From: an uncultured Bacteroidales bacterium
GTDB lineage: Bacteria > Bacteroidota > Bacteroidia > Bacteroidales > UBA932
Length of the DNA stretch: 64,000 bases
Assembly (NCBI GenBank): GCA_905233275.1
Contig: CAJODR010000001.1
Coordinates: forward strand, 21,329 to 85,328
Direction: 5' to 3'
Positions 1 to 9,242 of the stretch are shown here, piece after piece. The notes beneath the pieces are model-generated. The model saw nothing but the letters and a program-made list of their open reading frames with translations. It ran no database searches and had not been told where the DNA came from. Positions within the stretch are counted from its first letter, which is position 1, and every line of letters begins with the position of its first letter. A program made the position numbers and the translations under genes.

Positions 1-251
1 AACGCCACGGGCACAAGTGACGCGGCATTGATGCCCGGCAGGCCTTCGGCGAAGAAATCCACGGCGAGACCTGTCGCAAATGCAATCAGCATGGATGCAA
101 CCTGGCCGACGCGAAGAGGAAGGCACAGGATCATGACCGGCAGGATGCTGAGCATGATGAAAGGCGTGAGATTCAGGAAGTTGCAGATCACCATCTGCGC
201 GATCACGAGCAGCACGAAGATCAATATGAATCCGGGTCCTGACTGTCTCAT
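1..251 (-). CDS. mreD: Rod shape-determining protein MreD (partial, cut by window start)
   Basis: Only the N-terminal 83 or so residues are in the window. The visible protein begins MRQSGPGFILIFVLLVIAQ and is a run of hydrophobic segments with short polar breaks, as in the integral membrane protein MreD, which works with MreB and MreC in the elongasome that directs lateral wall synthesis. Identification rests mainly on position: its ATG overlaps the mreC stop by four bases (ATGA), the classic mreBCD arrangement. The reading frame stays open to base 1. The gene was not in the ORF track because it is truncated. Confidence 0.85.
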   Translation of the reverse strand, partial: MRQSGPGFILIFVLLVIAQMVICNFLNLTPFIMLSILPVMILCLPLRVGQVASMLIAFATGLAVDFFAEGLPGINAASLVPVA

Positions 252-1099
252 AGTCCTTTCTCCGCCGCTTTGCGTTCCAGTGCGGACAATTCATCCCTGC
301 CGGTATTCTTCACGATTGTGACGAATCGGAGGTTGGAGAAGTCCTGGAACAGATTGACTTCAATTTCGTAAGTGGATCCGTCCACGATCCTGGAGCCACC
401 GACGGTCCCGAGAGGAATTCCCGAGGGGAATATGCTCGAGTGGCCGCTGGTGTAGACCGTGTCGCCCGGAGAGAAGCGGTTTTGCAGGGGAATCTCCCTG
501 AGGCGGGCGCCTGAAGGATGGATCCCGTCCCAGGTCAGCGGCCCTGAAGTGCCGTCGATTCCGAGCCTGGTGCTGACGCTGACATCGGTGTTCTTGAGCG
601 ACAGGGCGAAGCTGTAGTGCTCGCCGACGACCTCGACGATGCCGACCACGCCGCTCCCGGTGATAATGCCGCAGTCGGTAGTGACGCCGTCTTCGGAGCC
701 TTTGTCGAGAAGAATGTAGTTGTGCTGGCTGTTGTTGCCGATTTTGATGACCGTCGCGGGGATCCAGGTGAATCCCTGGGGTTTGTATTCGGCGATCAGC
801 GCATCGGAGAGTTCTTCGCGGGATTCTGCGTCTTCGCCGTCGCGGTATTGTTCGAGGGCGAGGCGGAGGCGTACATTCTCTTCAGCAAGGGCCTGGTTGG
901 TCTCCTTGAGGGATGTGTAGTAGGATATGCTCCTGCTGCTTCCCCACAGCGTCATCATCACATGATGGCCGGCGCGGGATATCCAGAGCCCCTGCACTGA
1001 GCTGTCTGAGGAGAGCATATTGAGCGAAGCCATCTCCAGAAGTATGAAGACGGCTATGCTGAATAGGGCCGGAAGGACCTTTGCTTTTCCCCTGGGCAT
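248..1099 (-). CDS. mreC: Rod shape-determining protein MreC
   Basis: MreC is a bitopic inner-membrane protein whose periplasmic part links MreB filaments to the wall-synthesis enzymes. The 283-residue product has one N-terminal membrane helix (about residues 8-27), then a coiled coil (about 65-95, TSLKETNQALAEENVRLRLA) and a beta-rich C-terminal region with the typical GSGVVGIV and GDTVYTSG segments. Its start codon shares one base with the mreB stop (TAATG) and its stop overlaps the mreD start, so the three genes are translationally coupled. Length is normal for the Bacteroidales family. Confidence 0.95.
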   Translation of the reverse strand: MPRGKAKVLPALFSIAVFILLEMASLNMLSSDSSVQGLWISRAGHHVMMTLWGSSRSISYYTSLKETNQALAEENVRLRLALEQYRDGEDAESREELSDALIAEYKPQGFTWIPATVIKIGNNSQHNYILLDKGSEDGVTTDCGIITGSGVVGIVEVVGEHYSFALSLKNTDVSVSTRLGIDGTSGPLTWDGIHPSGARLREIPLQNRFSPGDTVYTSGHSSIFPSGIPLGTVGGSRIVDGSTYEIEVNLFQDFSNLRFVTIVKNTGRDELSALERKAAEKGL

Positions 1100-2121
1100 T
1101 ATCTCATGAGGAAGGAGTAGTTGTCCGTATTCTTAAGTGCGATACAGGTGCCTCTGGCGACCGCGCGGAGTGGATCCTCGGCCACGTGGAACGGAATGTT
1201 GACCTTCTCTGACAGACGCTTGTCGAGGCCGCGGAGTAGTGCGCCGCCGCCCGAGAGGAAGATACCGTTCTCGACGATGTCGGAATAGAGCTCCGGGGGA
1301 GTCTTTTCAAGGACGTGGAGGATTTCGCTCTCGATGCGGGCGACTGATTTGTCGAGGCAGTGGGCGATCTCCTGGTAATTGATGGTGGCGTCCACCGGGT
1401 GGGCGGTCATGAGGTTCGGACCGCGGGCGGTGAAGGGTTCGGGCTCCTCGTCGAGCTCGGGAATGACTGCGCCGACGGCGATCTTGATCTTCTCGGCGGT
1501 GATTTCACCGACCTTGATATTGTGCTGCTGGCGGAGATAGTTCTGGATATCGGTAGTGAAGACGTCGCCCGCGACGCGGATGCTGGCCTGCTCGACGATA
1601 CCGCCGAGGGAAATCACCGCAATCTCGGTGGTGCCGCCTCCGATGTCGACGACCATGTTGCCTTTAGGGGCTTCGACATCAAGACCGATACCGAGGGCCG
1701 CTGCCATAGGCTCGAAAATGAGGAAGACGTCGCGACCGCCGGCGTGCTCGGAAGAGTCGCGGACGGCCCTGATTTCGACTTCCGTCGAACCGGAGGGGAT
1801 GCCGACGACCATCTTGAGGTTGGGCTGGAACAGGTGACGGCGGCGGCCGTTGACCTGCTTGATGAATCCGCGGATCATCATCTCCGCGGCGTTGAAGTCG
1901 GCGATGACGCCGTCACGCAGGGGGCGGACAGTCTTGATGCCGGGATTGACCCTCTCGTGCATCAGCTTGGCTTTCTGGCCGAGGGCGATGCATTTGCCCG
2001 TATTGTTGTCGATGGCGACAATCGAGGGCTCGTCCAGGACAATCTTGTCGTTTTGGAAGACGACGGTGTTGGCGGTACCGAGGTCAACGGCGAGTTCCTG
2101 TGTCAGAAAAGAAAATGCCAT
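1099..2121 (-). CDS. mreB: Actin-like rod shape protein MreB
   Basis: MreB is the bacterial actin that organises elongasome movement along the inner membrane. The 340-residue protein has the actin-fold nucleotide-binding motifs: phosphate 1 near the start (VDLGTANTVVF), phosphate 2 (VVDIGGGTTEIAVISLGG) and the adenosine motif (LSGGGALLRGLDKRL). It is the first gene of mreBCD and is divergent from ispD. A weak -7-like TACCTTTA on the minus strand lies near 2161-2168. A long plus-strand ORF over this gene is an artefact of high-GC codon use. Confidence 0.97.
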   Translation of the reverse strand: MAFSFLTQELAVDLGTANTVVFQNDKIVLDEPSIVAIDNNTGKCIALGQKAKLMHERVNPGIKTVRPLRDGVIADFNAAEMMIRGFIKQVNGRRRHLFQPNLKMVVGIPSGSTEVEIRAVRDSSEHAGGRDVFLIFEPMAAALGIGLDVEAPKGNMVVDIGGGTTEIAVISLGGIVEQASIRVAGDVFTTDIQNYLRQQHNIKVGEITAEKIKIAVGAVIPELDEEPEPFTARGPNLMTAHPVDATINYQEIAHCLDKSVARIESEILHVLEKTPPELYSDIVENGIFLSGGGALLRGLDKRLSEKVNIPFHVAEDPLRAVARGTCIALKNTDNYSFLMR

Positions 2122-2179
2122 ATTTTTATAAGTCTAAAGCCTGAAAAATGGATAATCGTGTAAAGGTACGAAAAATTAT

Positions 2180-2187
2180 TATCTTTG
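2180..2187 (+). promoter_or_regulatory. -7 promoter box of ispD
   Basis: TATCTTTG matches the Bacteroidota TAnnTTTG box. It lies 20 bases before the ispD ATG, which argues against the upstream start in the ORF track. No clear -33 TTTG was seen. Confidence 0.6.
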
Positions 2188-2207
2188 TAAAAAAAAACGT
2201 GGGCCGA

Positions 2208-2894
2208 ATGGACAGAAAATTTTACCTTGTCGTTACAGCCGGCGGGACCGGCACCAGAATGGGCGCCGCAGTCCCCAAGCAGTTCCTTACTCTCGGAGGC
2301 AAACCCATTCTCCGAAGGACAATGGAGGCGTTTGAGAAGGCGTGCCCTTCCCTCAAAGTGGTCACGGTTCTGCCTTCCGCTTCGGTTGCTGACTGGAAGG
2401 ATTACTGCTTCAAAAGCAACTACAACCTGCCCCAGGTGATAGTGGAGGGCGGATTGACGCGATTCCATTCGGTTCAGGCTGCACTCTCGAGGGTGCCCGA
2501 CGGGGTGATCGTGGCGGTCCATGACGGGGTTCGTCCCCTCGTTCCGCCGGAGCTCATCTCGAGGATGATTTCGGAGATGGAAGACAAGGAGGCGCTGATC
2601 CCGGTAATACCTTCCGTGGATACGCTCAGGGTGCTTTCAAAAGGGGATGGCGGCGAACTCGCAGCCAGTGGCAGGGTCATTGACCGCAGCGAGATTTTTG
2701 CGGTCCAGACGCCTCAGATGTTCCGTTCGGAGCTGCTCAAGGCCGCTTATTCGCAGCCATACGACACCGCCTTCACCGATGACAGCTCCGTCGCCGAGCG
2801 TTTCGGCATCAAACTGTCATTCACTGAAGGCGTCAGGACCAATATCAAGATTACCACACCCGAGGACCTTGTCCTCGCAGAGAGACTGCTCTAG
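2208..2894 (+). CDS. ispD: 2-C-methyl-D-erythritol 4-phosphate cytidylyltransferase
   Basis: IspD transfers CMP from CTP to methylerythritol phosphate in the MEP route to isoprenoids. The 228-residue protein has the signature loop VVTAGGTGTRMG with PKQFLTLGGKPIL, the VHDGVRPLV segment and the late TPQMF motif. The ORF track starts 20 codons earlier, but the promoter box sits inside that extension, so the ATG at 2208 is preferred. Its stop TAG lies in a CTAG palindrome shared with the stop of the convergent lrp gene. Confidence 0.95.
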   Translation: MDRKFYLVVTAGGTGTRMGAAVPKQFLTLGGKPILRRTMEAFEKACPSLKVVTVLPSASVADWKDYCFKSNYNLPQVIVEGGLTRFHSVQAALSRVPDGVIVAVHDGVRPLVPPELISRMISEMEDKEALIPVIPSVDTLRVLSKGDGGELAASGRVIDRSEIFAVQTPQMFRSELLKAAYSQPYDTAFTDDSSVAERFGIKLSFTEGVRTNIKITTPEDLVLAERLL

Positions 2895-3391
2895 CCGCGG
2901 TTTCCGCCGGTGAAGCTGGTGTTCTTGTAGTCTTTCACCCAGACCTGGCGCTCGATGGCCTGGTCGAGGGAAATCATGGTTTCAGTCGACTGGATGTAAG
3001 GAATCTTCTGGATGGTGTTGAGGAGCACCTCCATCAGATGGTCGTTGTCAAAGCAATATACCTTTGCGAGGATTCCGTATTTGCCGGTAACAAAGTGGCA
3101 TTCAACTATTTCCGGAATCTGCTTGAGGTAGGAGATCACTTCGATATACTTGTTGGCTTCCGACAGCGAAATGCTGACGAATGCGCAGATGTTGAGGCCA
3201 AGGGCCTGGGGCTTTACGAGCAGACGGCTGCCGGTGATGACGCCGCTGGCTTCGAGCCGTTTGACCCTCTGGTGAATGGCGGCGCCGGAAACGCCTATGT
3301 CGCGGGCGATTTCCAGAAACGGCATCCTGGCATTCTTGACGAGATGCGCGAGGATCTGTTTGTCGATGTTGTCGATATGGTCTATCGTCAT
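2891..3391 (-). CDS. Lrp/AsnC-family transcriptional regulator
   Basis: A 166-residue regulator. An N-terminal helix-turn-helix (residues 5-60, IDKQILAHLVKNARMPFLEIA then VSGAAIHQRVKRLEASG) is followed by a RAM/ligand-binding domain (about 70-150). This is the standard Lrp/AsnC architecture, a family that binds amino acids and controls amino-acid or global metabolism; the target here cannot be read from the sequence. It lies 16 bases downstream of topA on the same strand and is probably co-transcribed. Its stop overlaps the ispD stop on the opposite strand. Confidence 0.93.
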   Translation of the reverse strand: MTIDHIDNIDKQILAHLVKNARMPFLEIARDIGVSGAAIHQRVKRLEASGVITGSRLLVKPQALGLNICAFVSISLSEANKYIEVISYLKQIPEIVECHFVTGKYGILAKVYCFDNDHLMEVLLNTIQKIPYIQSTETMISLDQAIERQVWVKDYKNTSFTGGNRG

Positions 3392-3407
3392 TGTGAGAGG
3401 GATATGG

Positions 3408-5672
3408 TTATTTCTTGTTGTCTGAGATGATGGCCCTGCAGTCCTGCTCGGTGAGGGATTCTGCCTTCTTGCCGCGTGGAATCCTGTAATTGACGCCTCC
3501 GGCCTTGATGTACGGGCCGTATTTGCCCTTGAGAATCAGGATGTCACCGAAATCGCTGATCACGCTGCCTGCCGGTGCGCTTCCGCTGAGAAGGGGAGCC
3601 GCCTCGTCGAGGGTGAACGTGAGGGGATCCTTGCCTTTCGGGAGGGACACGTTGGTAGTGCCGTATTTGATATAGGGGCCGAATCTTCCCTTGGTCACGA
3701 CCACGGGAATGCCGTTAATCTCACCGAGAGTCCTCGGGAGCGAGAACAGGGCGAGAGCCTCCTCGAGCGTGATTGTTTCGATGAGCTGGCCCTTTTCGAG
3801 CGAAGCGAACTGGCGTGAATCCTCGTCGCCCTTCTGCACGTACGGGCCGTACTGGCCGAACCTTGCAGTGACGGGAAGTCCGGTCTCCGGATCGTTTCCG
3901 AGGAAGCGCGAGACGCGGCTCTTGCCTCCTTCCTTGACGGTGTCTTCGACGGTGGCGTGGAAGGGTTTGTAGAAGTCGGCGATGACTTCGTTCCACCTCT
4001 TGCCGCCCTCGGCGATTTCGTCGAAATCCTTTTCGACCCTGGCCGTGAAATCGTAGTCCACGATGCCCGGAAAATGCGCCACCAGATAGTCTGAGACAAT
4101 GATTCCGATCTCCTGGGGGAGGAGCTTGCCCTTATCCGCACCGACCGTTTCGGTCTTGTGGGAGGGGGTGATGGTGTCGCCCTTTAGAGTCAGGTTGGTG
4201 ACCGTCACCTTGCGGCCTTCCTTGTCACCTTTGACGAGGTAGCCTCTCGCGGTGGTGAGGGTTGAAATTGTGGGGGCGTATGTCGAGGGCCGGCCGATGC
4301 CGAGCTCTTCGAGTTTCTTGACGAGGGTGGCCTCGGAATAGCGCGGAGGTGCCTGGGTGAATTTGCAGGCTGCTGTGATCTGCTTGTCAGTCATCGCGCA
4401 TCCGGTGTTGAGGCTAGGAAGTACCACGGAGCCGGCGGCCGTCCCGTTCTCGGAAGATTCGCTGTAAAGCTTGAGGAAGCCGTCGAACAGGATTTCAGTG
4501 GCCTGGGCCGAATAGACTGCGCCCCTGTCGGAAGTGATGGTGAGCGTCGTTCCGAGTACCCTTGCATCGGCCATCTGTGAGGCTACGGTGCGCTTCCAGA
4601 TAAGGTCGTAGAGCTTCTTCTCTTGTGCCGTGCCTTCGATCGAGGGATTGGCGATATAGGTGGGACGAATGGCCTCGTGCGCCTCCTGCGCTCCCTTGCT
4701 GTGCGTCTTGTACTGGCGGGGATGGGAATATTCTTCTCCGAAATTGTCGCAGATGAGCTGCTTGGCGGAGTTGATGGCGAGTGACGACAGGTTCGTCGAA
4801 TCGGTCCTCATGTAGGTGATAAGTCCCTTTTCGTAGAGCTGCTGGGCGATGCGCATCGTAGCGCTGACGGGGAAGCGGAGTCGCCTGGAGGCCTCCTGCT
4901 GAAGTGTCGAGGTGGTAAACGGCGCTGCCGGGAAGCGGGTGCCTTCCTTCTTTTCGGCGGATGTGAGCGTGTACTTGGCTCCAATGCTCTCGCGGAGGAA
5001 ATCCTCTGCCTCCTCCATGGAGACGAATCTGTGGTCGAGGACGGCCGTAACCTTTGTCGCGGCTGGGGTGCCTTCCGGGTGGAATACCGCTTCGACGCGG
5101 TAGAATGATTCTTCGCCGAAGGCCATTATTTCCTTTTCGCGGTCCACCACGAGGCGGAGAGCCACGGACTGGACCCTGCCGGCGGAGAGCTTCGGCTGGA
5201 TCTTGCGCCAGAGGACGGGAGACAACTCGAATCCCACGAGGCGGTCGAGGACGCGGCGCGCCTGCTGGGCGGCCACCATATTCATATCTATATTGCGGGG
5301 ATGCTCGACGGCTTCGAGGATGGCGTGCTTGGTGATTTCGTGGAAAACGATGCGCCTGGTTTTTGCGGCGGGGAGCCCGAGAGTCTCGGCAAGGTGCCAG
5401 GAAATGGCTTCTCCTTCACGGTCCTCATCGGATGCGAGCCATACGATATCGGACTTTTCGGCGAGTTTGCGGAGGTCGGCGACTACTTTGCGCTTGTCGG
5501 CCGGGACGACATATTCCGGTGCGAATCCGTTGCGGATATCAACGCTCAGCTTGTTATCCTGGAGATCGCGGATATGTCCGAAACTGGGTTTTACCGTAAA
5601 TCCTTGTCCAAGAAACTTCTGTATGGTGCCGGCTTTGGCCGGGGATTCTACTATAACCAGATTGTCTGCCAT
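3408..5672 (-). CDS. topA: DNA topoisomerase I
   Basis: A type IA topoisomerase that relaxes negative supercoils through a 5'-phosphotyrosine. The 754-residue form starting MADNLVIVESPAKAG is preferred: an AGGAAAAG ribosome-binding sequence precedes this ATG, whereas the ORF-track start is a TTG five codons upstream. The Toprim acidic motif (SDEDREGEAISWHLAE) and the active-site tyrosine region (YMRTDS) are present. The C-terminus has three TopoI_C repeats marked by GQYGPYVQ, GRFGPYIK and GKYGPYIK and no cysteine zinc fingers, the usual Bacteroidota layout. A near-consensus -7 box (TTACTTTG, minus strand) lies at 5696-5703. Confidence 0.97.
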   Translation of the reverse strand: MADNLVIVESPAKAGTIQKFLGQGFTVKPSFGHIRDLQDNKLSVDIRNGFAPEYVVPADKRKVVADLRKLAEKSDIVWLASDEDREGEAISWHLAETLGLPAAKTRRIVFHEITKHAILEAVEHPRNIDMNMVAAQQARRVLDRLVGFELSPVLWRKIQPKLSAGRVQSVALRLVVDREKEIMAFGEESFYRVEAVFHPEGTPAATKVTAVLDHRFVSMEEAEDFLRESIGAKYTLTSAEKKEGTRFPAAPFTTSTLQQEASRRLRFPVSATMRIAQQLYEKGLITYMRTDSTNLSSLAINSAKQLICDNFGEEYSHPRQYKTHSKGAQEAHEAIRPTYIANPSIEGTAQEKKLYDLIWKRTVASQMADARVLGTTLTITSDRGAVYSAQATEILFDGFLKLYSESSENGTAAGSVVLPSLNTGCAMTDKQITAACKFTQAPPRYSEATLVKKLEELGIGRPSTYAPTISTLTTARGYLVKGDKEGRKVTVTNLTLKGDTITPSHKTETVGADKGKLLPQEIGIIVSDYLVAHFPGIVDYDFTARVEKDFDEIAEGGKRWNEVIADFYKPFHATVEDTVKEGGKSRVSRFLGNDPETGLPVTARFGQYGPYVQKGDEDSRQFASLEKGQLIETITLEEALALFSLPRTLGEINGIPVVVTKGRFGPYIKYGTTNVSLPKGKDPLTFTLDEAAPLLSGSAPAGSVISDFGDILILKGKYGPYIKAGGVNYRIPRGKKAESLTEQDCRAIISDNKK

Positions 5673-5760
5673 CACTTTTCCTTTCAAATTTTCTGCAAAG
5701 TAAAGCAGAATCCGGGAATTATTCCAAATTTATTCGTTAAATTTGTCAATTGAAAAATAT

Positions 5761-5785
5761 TTTACCCAGCTATTAGCTGTGTAAA
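5761..5785. promoter_or_regulatory. Interrupted dyad between topA and the PBP gene
   Basis: TTTAC..AGCT att AGCT..GTAAA is an imperfect inverted repeat centred in the 128-base divergent gap. It could be an operator or a small RNA hairpin in the PBP leader. Nothing identifies a binding protein. Confidence 0.3.
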
Positions 5786-5800
5786 CAAATTTCGTCCGAT

Positions 5801-8212
5801 ATGAACGTAAAGACAAGAAAAACCATAGTTATAGTCTTCTGGTCGCTTTTCGGTGCCGGCGTCCTCTCCGTCATCCTGCTCCTTGCCGCAGCGAGGATCT
5901 GGGGAGATCTCCCGTCCTTCGAGCAGCTGGAGGACCCGACCAACAACGAGGCCACCCTCATCTTCTCGGCTGACGGCGACACCCTCGCCACCATGTTCCG
6001 CGAAAACCGCATCAACGTCACCCTGGACAACATGTCCCCGTACCTCGTCTATGCGGCAGTGGCGACTGAGGACGCCAGGTTTTACGAGCATTCGGGCATC
6101 GATATCCCGAGTCTCGGCCGTGTGGCTTTCAAGACCCTCATCGGAGGCGACAGTTCCCAGGGCGGCGGCAGTACCATCACCCAGCAGCTCGCCAAAAACA
6201 TCTACGAGGCCGATGACAAGCGCCAGCGCAACATTCGCTCAAAGGCCAAAATGGTCTGGGTCAAGATGGAGGAATGGGTGACCGCCATGCAGCTCGAGCG
6301 CCGCTACACCAAGGACGAAATCATGGAGCTCTACCTCAACACCGTTGAGTTCAGCTATAATACAAAAGGTATAGACCGCGCCGCCAAGAGCTTCTTCGGC
6401 AAGCAGCCGCGCGACCTCGACATCGCCGAGAGCGCGACTCTCATCGCGATGATCAACAAGCCCACCCGCTACAACCCCTGCATCAATCCCGACAAGGCCC
6501 TCGAGAGGCGCAACCTCGTGATTTCCAGGATGGCGGAGGCTGGATTCATCACCGCCGCCGAGGCCGATTCCGCAAAGCGCGAATCCCAGGACGCCTACAT
6601 CCACTTCACCGTCCAGGACCACAACGCCGGCATGGCCCTCTACTTCCGCGACATGCTCAAGCGCGAAATGAACGCCACCCGCCCGGTCCGCGAAAACTAC
6701 CTCTATCCTGAAGAATACACAGCCGACTCCCTCCGCTGGGAGCGCGACGACCTCTACGGCTGGGTCGAAAAGACCCGCAAGGCCGACGGATCCAAATACG
6801 ACCTTGAGACCGACGGTCTCCGTATCTACACCACCATCGATTCCCGCATGCAGCGCTACGCGGAAGAGGCTGTCGCCGAATTCCTCGGCGGCGAAATGCA
6901 GCCCGCCTTCAACAAGGAGCAGTCCCGCAATTCCAAGGCTCCGTTCGCCGCAGAGGTGACCCAGGAGCAGATGGACCGCAGCATGCGCATGTCCCGCAGG
7001 ACCTCCGACCGCTACAAGAGCCTTGTCGCGAGGGGCGCCTCCGACAGCGAGATCGAGAAGGAATTCTCCACTCCGGTGCGCATGTCCGTATTCGCCTGGA
7101 AAAACGAGGGCACCAAGAAAGAACCGCACTGGGTTGGCTCCAGGGTCGATACCACGATGACCCCGACCGATTCGCTCAAATACTACAAGAACATACTTCG
7201 CGCGGCATTTGTCGCCGTCGAGCCGGAGACAGGGCACGTCAGGGCATACGTGGGCGGCCCGGACTACCGCAGCTTCAAGTTTGACAACGCCCGCCAGTCA
7301 CTCGCCTCCAACGGCGAATTCCAGGGCAAACGCCAGGTAGGCTCCACCATTAAGCCCTACCTCTACACCCTCGCGATGCAGTCGGGCATGAATCCCTGCA
7401 CCCCGGTTGTCAACGTATCCCAGACCTTCATGATCGGCCCTGACCGGGAATGGACCCCGCGTTCGACCGACCGCGGCGACTGGATCGGCAAGACCGTCAC
7501 CCTCAAATGGGGCCTCACCAATTCGTCCAACAACATTTCCGCATACCTCATGAAGCAGTTCGGCCCGGACGCCATGGCGCACATGATGCGCAAGATGGGT
7601 ATCTCGTCCCACCTCGACGTGGTCCCGGCCCTCTGCGTCGGTGCGGCTGACCTCTCGGTGCTCGAGATGGTCGCGGCCTATAATACATTCCCCTCCAGGG
7701 GCGTATTCATCGAGCCGATGTTCGTCACCCGCATTGAGGACAAGGAAGGCAATGTGATATCCGAATTCGCCCCGCGCCGCCATGAGGCAATCAGCGCGTC
7801 GACGGCCTATCTGATGGTCGACCTGATGCAGGGCGTCGTCAACGCAGGTACCGCCCAGCGCCTCCGCAGCTCGGCATACTACAACCTCAAAGGCCAGATC
7901 GCCGGCAAAACCGGTACCACCAACAACAATACCGACGGCTGGTTCATCGGCTATACCCCGACCATTACGGCCGGCTGCTGGGTAGGCGGCGAGGACAAAA
8001 ACGTCCACCCGTCCATGGCGCTCGGCCAGGGCGCCCATTCGGCTTTGCCCATCTGGGGTATCTGGATGAAGAAAGTCATGGCGGACGGCACCCTCGGCGT
8101 CACCGAGCATGACACGTTCACGGCACCTCCCGGAGGCGGCGGATACGGATGCACCGGCGGCGACAGCGACGAGAATTACACAACCGAAGAAGAAGAGAAT
8201 TATTTCGAATAA
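5801..8212 (+). CDS. Class A penicillin-binding protein 1A
   Basis: A bifunctional peptidoglycan glycosyltransferase/transpeptidase anchored in the inner membrane (803 residues). One membrane helix lies at about residues 9-32. The GT51 domain shows ATEDARFYEHSGID and GGGSTITQQLAKN. The transpeptidase domain has the SxxK motif (GSTIKPYLYTL), the SxN motif (SSN in NSSNNIS) and the KTG motif (GKTGTTNNN). A Gly-rich and acidic C-terminal tail follows. It sits four bases upstream of ddl, so cell-wall precursor and polymerisation genes are clustered. Confidence 0.95.
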   Translation: MNVKTRKTIVIVFWSLFGAGVLSVILLLAAARIWGDLPSFEQLEDPTNNEATLIFSADGDTLATMFRENRINVTLDNMSPYLVYAAVATEDARFYEHSGIDIPSLGRVAFKTLIGGDSSQGGGSTITQQLAKNIYEADDKRQRNIRSKAKMVWVKMEEWVTAMQLERRYTKDEIMELYLNTVEFSYNTKGIDRAAKSFFGKQPRDLDIAESATLIAMINKPTRYNPCINPDKALERRNLVISRMAEAGFITAAEADSAKRESQDAYIHFTVQDHNAGMALYFRDMLKREMNATRPVRENYLYPEEYTADSLRWERDDLYGWVEKTRKADGSKYDLETDGLRIYTTIDSRMQRYAEEAVAEFLGGEMQPAFNKEQSRNSKAPFAAEVTQEQMDRSMRMSRRTSDRYKSLVARGASDSEIEKEFSTPVRMSVFAWKNEGTKKEPHWVGSRVDTTMTPTDSLKYYKNILRAAFVAVEPETGHVRAYVGGPDYRSFKFDNARQSLASNGEFQGKRQVGSTIKPYLYTLAMQSGMNPCTPVVNVSQTFMIGPDREWTPRSTDRGDWIGKTVTLKWGLTNSSNNISAYLMKQFGPDAMAHMMRKMGISSHLDVVPALCVGAADLSVLEMVAAYNTFPSRGVFIEPMFVTRIEDKEGNVISEFAPRRHEAISASTAYLMVDLMQGVVNAGTAQRLRSSAYYNLKGQIAGKTGTTNNNTDGWFIGYTPTITAGCWVGGEDKNVHPSMALGQGAHSALPIWGIWMKKVMADGTLGVTEHDTFTAPPGGGGYGCTGGDSDENYTTEEEENYFE

Positions 8213-8216
8213 TACC

Positions 8217-9236
8217 ATGTCCAAGTATCAGTCCATAGCAGTCATCTACGGCAGCGATTCCTCCGAATGGGAGGTTGCATGCCGGAGCGGTGAATACACC
8301 GCATCGCGTCTCGACGACACCCGTTTCGACATCTATGAGATATTCGCCCGGTTCGGCAAATGGTCCCTCGTGGCCATGAGGAGCCGCAATTCGATGCGTG
8401 TCACCTTCCCCGAGGAGGCCCGTCCGGAGGTGGACAAGACGGATTTCTCCGTCAAGGTCCTCGGCCGCAAGGTCAAATTCGACTACGCCTATATCATGCA
8501 GCACGGCGTTCCCGGCGAGACCGGACAGATACAGGGCTATCTCGAGATTCTCGGCGTCCCGTTCTCTTCCTGCAGTTCGTTCGTCTCGGCGGTCGCATTC
8601 GACAAATACAGCTGCAAGAGCTATTTGAGGGACGTTCCGTTCGTCAAGCTCGCTCCGGATGCGTTCATCCGCAAGGGTGACGACGTGGAGGCATTTGCCA
8701 AGAGCACCGCACGCCAGCTCGGCTTCCCGCTCTTTGTCAAGCCGACGAGCGGCGGATCGTCATTCGGCATTACAAAGGTTAAGGATGAGGCGGCTCTCGC
8801 CGAGGCTGTCAGGTTCGCCTATACCGAAAGCGAGACCGTGATTGTCGAAAAGGGTATTCCCGGAAGGGAATTCACCTGCGCGGCCTACACCGGCAAGGAT
8901 GGCGTCATGACTCTCCCTGTCATTGAAATCGTCAGCCAGAACGACTACTTCGACTACGACGCAAAATACAACGGCCACAGCGACGAAATCTGCCCTGCAC
9001 CGATTCCGGATGAGAAATCCGCCCTCATTCAGGAGACCACGGCGCAGATTTATTCCCGCCTCGGCTGCAAGGGTATTGTGCGCATCGACTACATTGACCA
9101 TCCGGAGGAGGGACTCTACTTCCTTGAGATCAACACGATTCCGGGCATGACCAGCGCATCGCTCGTTCCCAAGATGGTCAGGACCGCCGGTCTCGACATG
9201 ACCGAATTCCTCTCTACCATCATCGACCACTCCTAA
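8217..9236 (+). CDS. ddl: D-alanine--D-alanine ligase
   Basis: An ATP-grasp ligase making D-Ala-D-Ala for the peptidoglycan stem peptide. The 339-residue protein begins MSKYQSIAVIYG; the ORF track adds 36 codons that lie inside the end of the PBP gene. It shows the HGxxGE motif (QHGVPGETGQIQG), the ATP-grasp lysine segment (FVKPTSGGSSFGITKV) and the metal-binding end (YFLEINTIPGMTSAS). It is spaced four bases from the PBP gene and six from prmC, suggesting one operon. Confidence 0.95.
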   Translation: MSKYQSIAVIYGSDSSEWEVACRSGEYTASRLDDTRFDIYEIFARFGKWSLVAMRSRNSMRVTFPEEARPEVDKTDFSVKVLGRKVKFDYAYIMQHGVPGETGQIQGYLEILGVPFSSCSSFVSAVAFDKYSCKSYLRDVPFVKLAPDAFIRKGDDVEAFAKSTARQLGFPLFVKPTSGGSSFGITKVKDEAALAEAVRFAYTESETVIVEKGIPGREFTCAAYTGKDGVMTLPVIEIVSQNDYFDYDAKYNGHSDEICPAPIPDEKSALIQETTAQIYSRLGCKGIVRIDYIDHPEEGLYFLEINTIPGMTSASLVPKMVRTAGLDMTEFLSTIIDHS

Positions 9237-9242
9237 GCGGCC

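Noticed and set aside
1360-2163. Long plus-strand ORF (267 aa) over mreB
   Set aside because: It lies antisense to a clear mreB, has Asp/Gly/Val-rich low-quality sequence and no ribosome-binding site; it results from GC-rich codon use.
5673-5687. TTG start of topA
   Set aside because: The ATG five codons later has a good AGGAAAAG ribosome-binding site and matches the family start.
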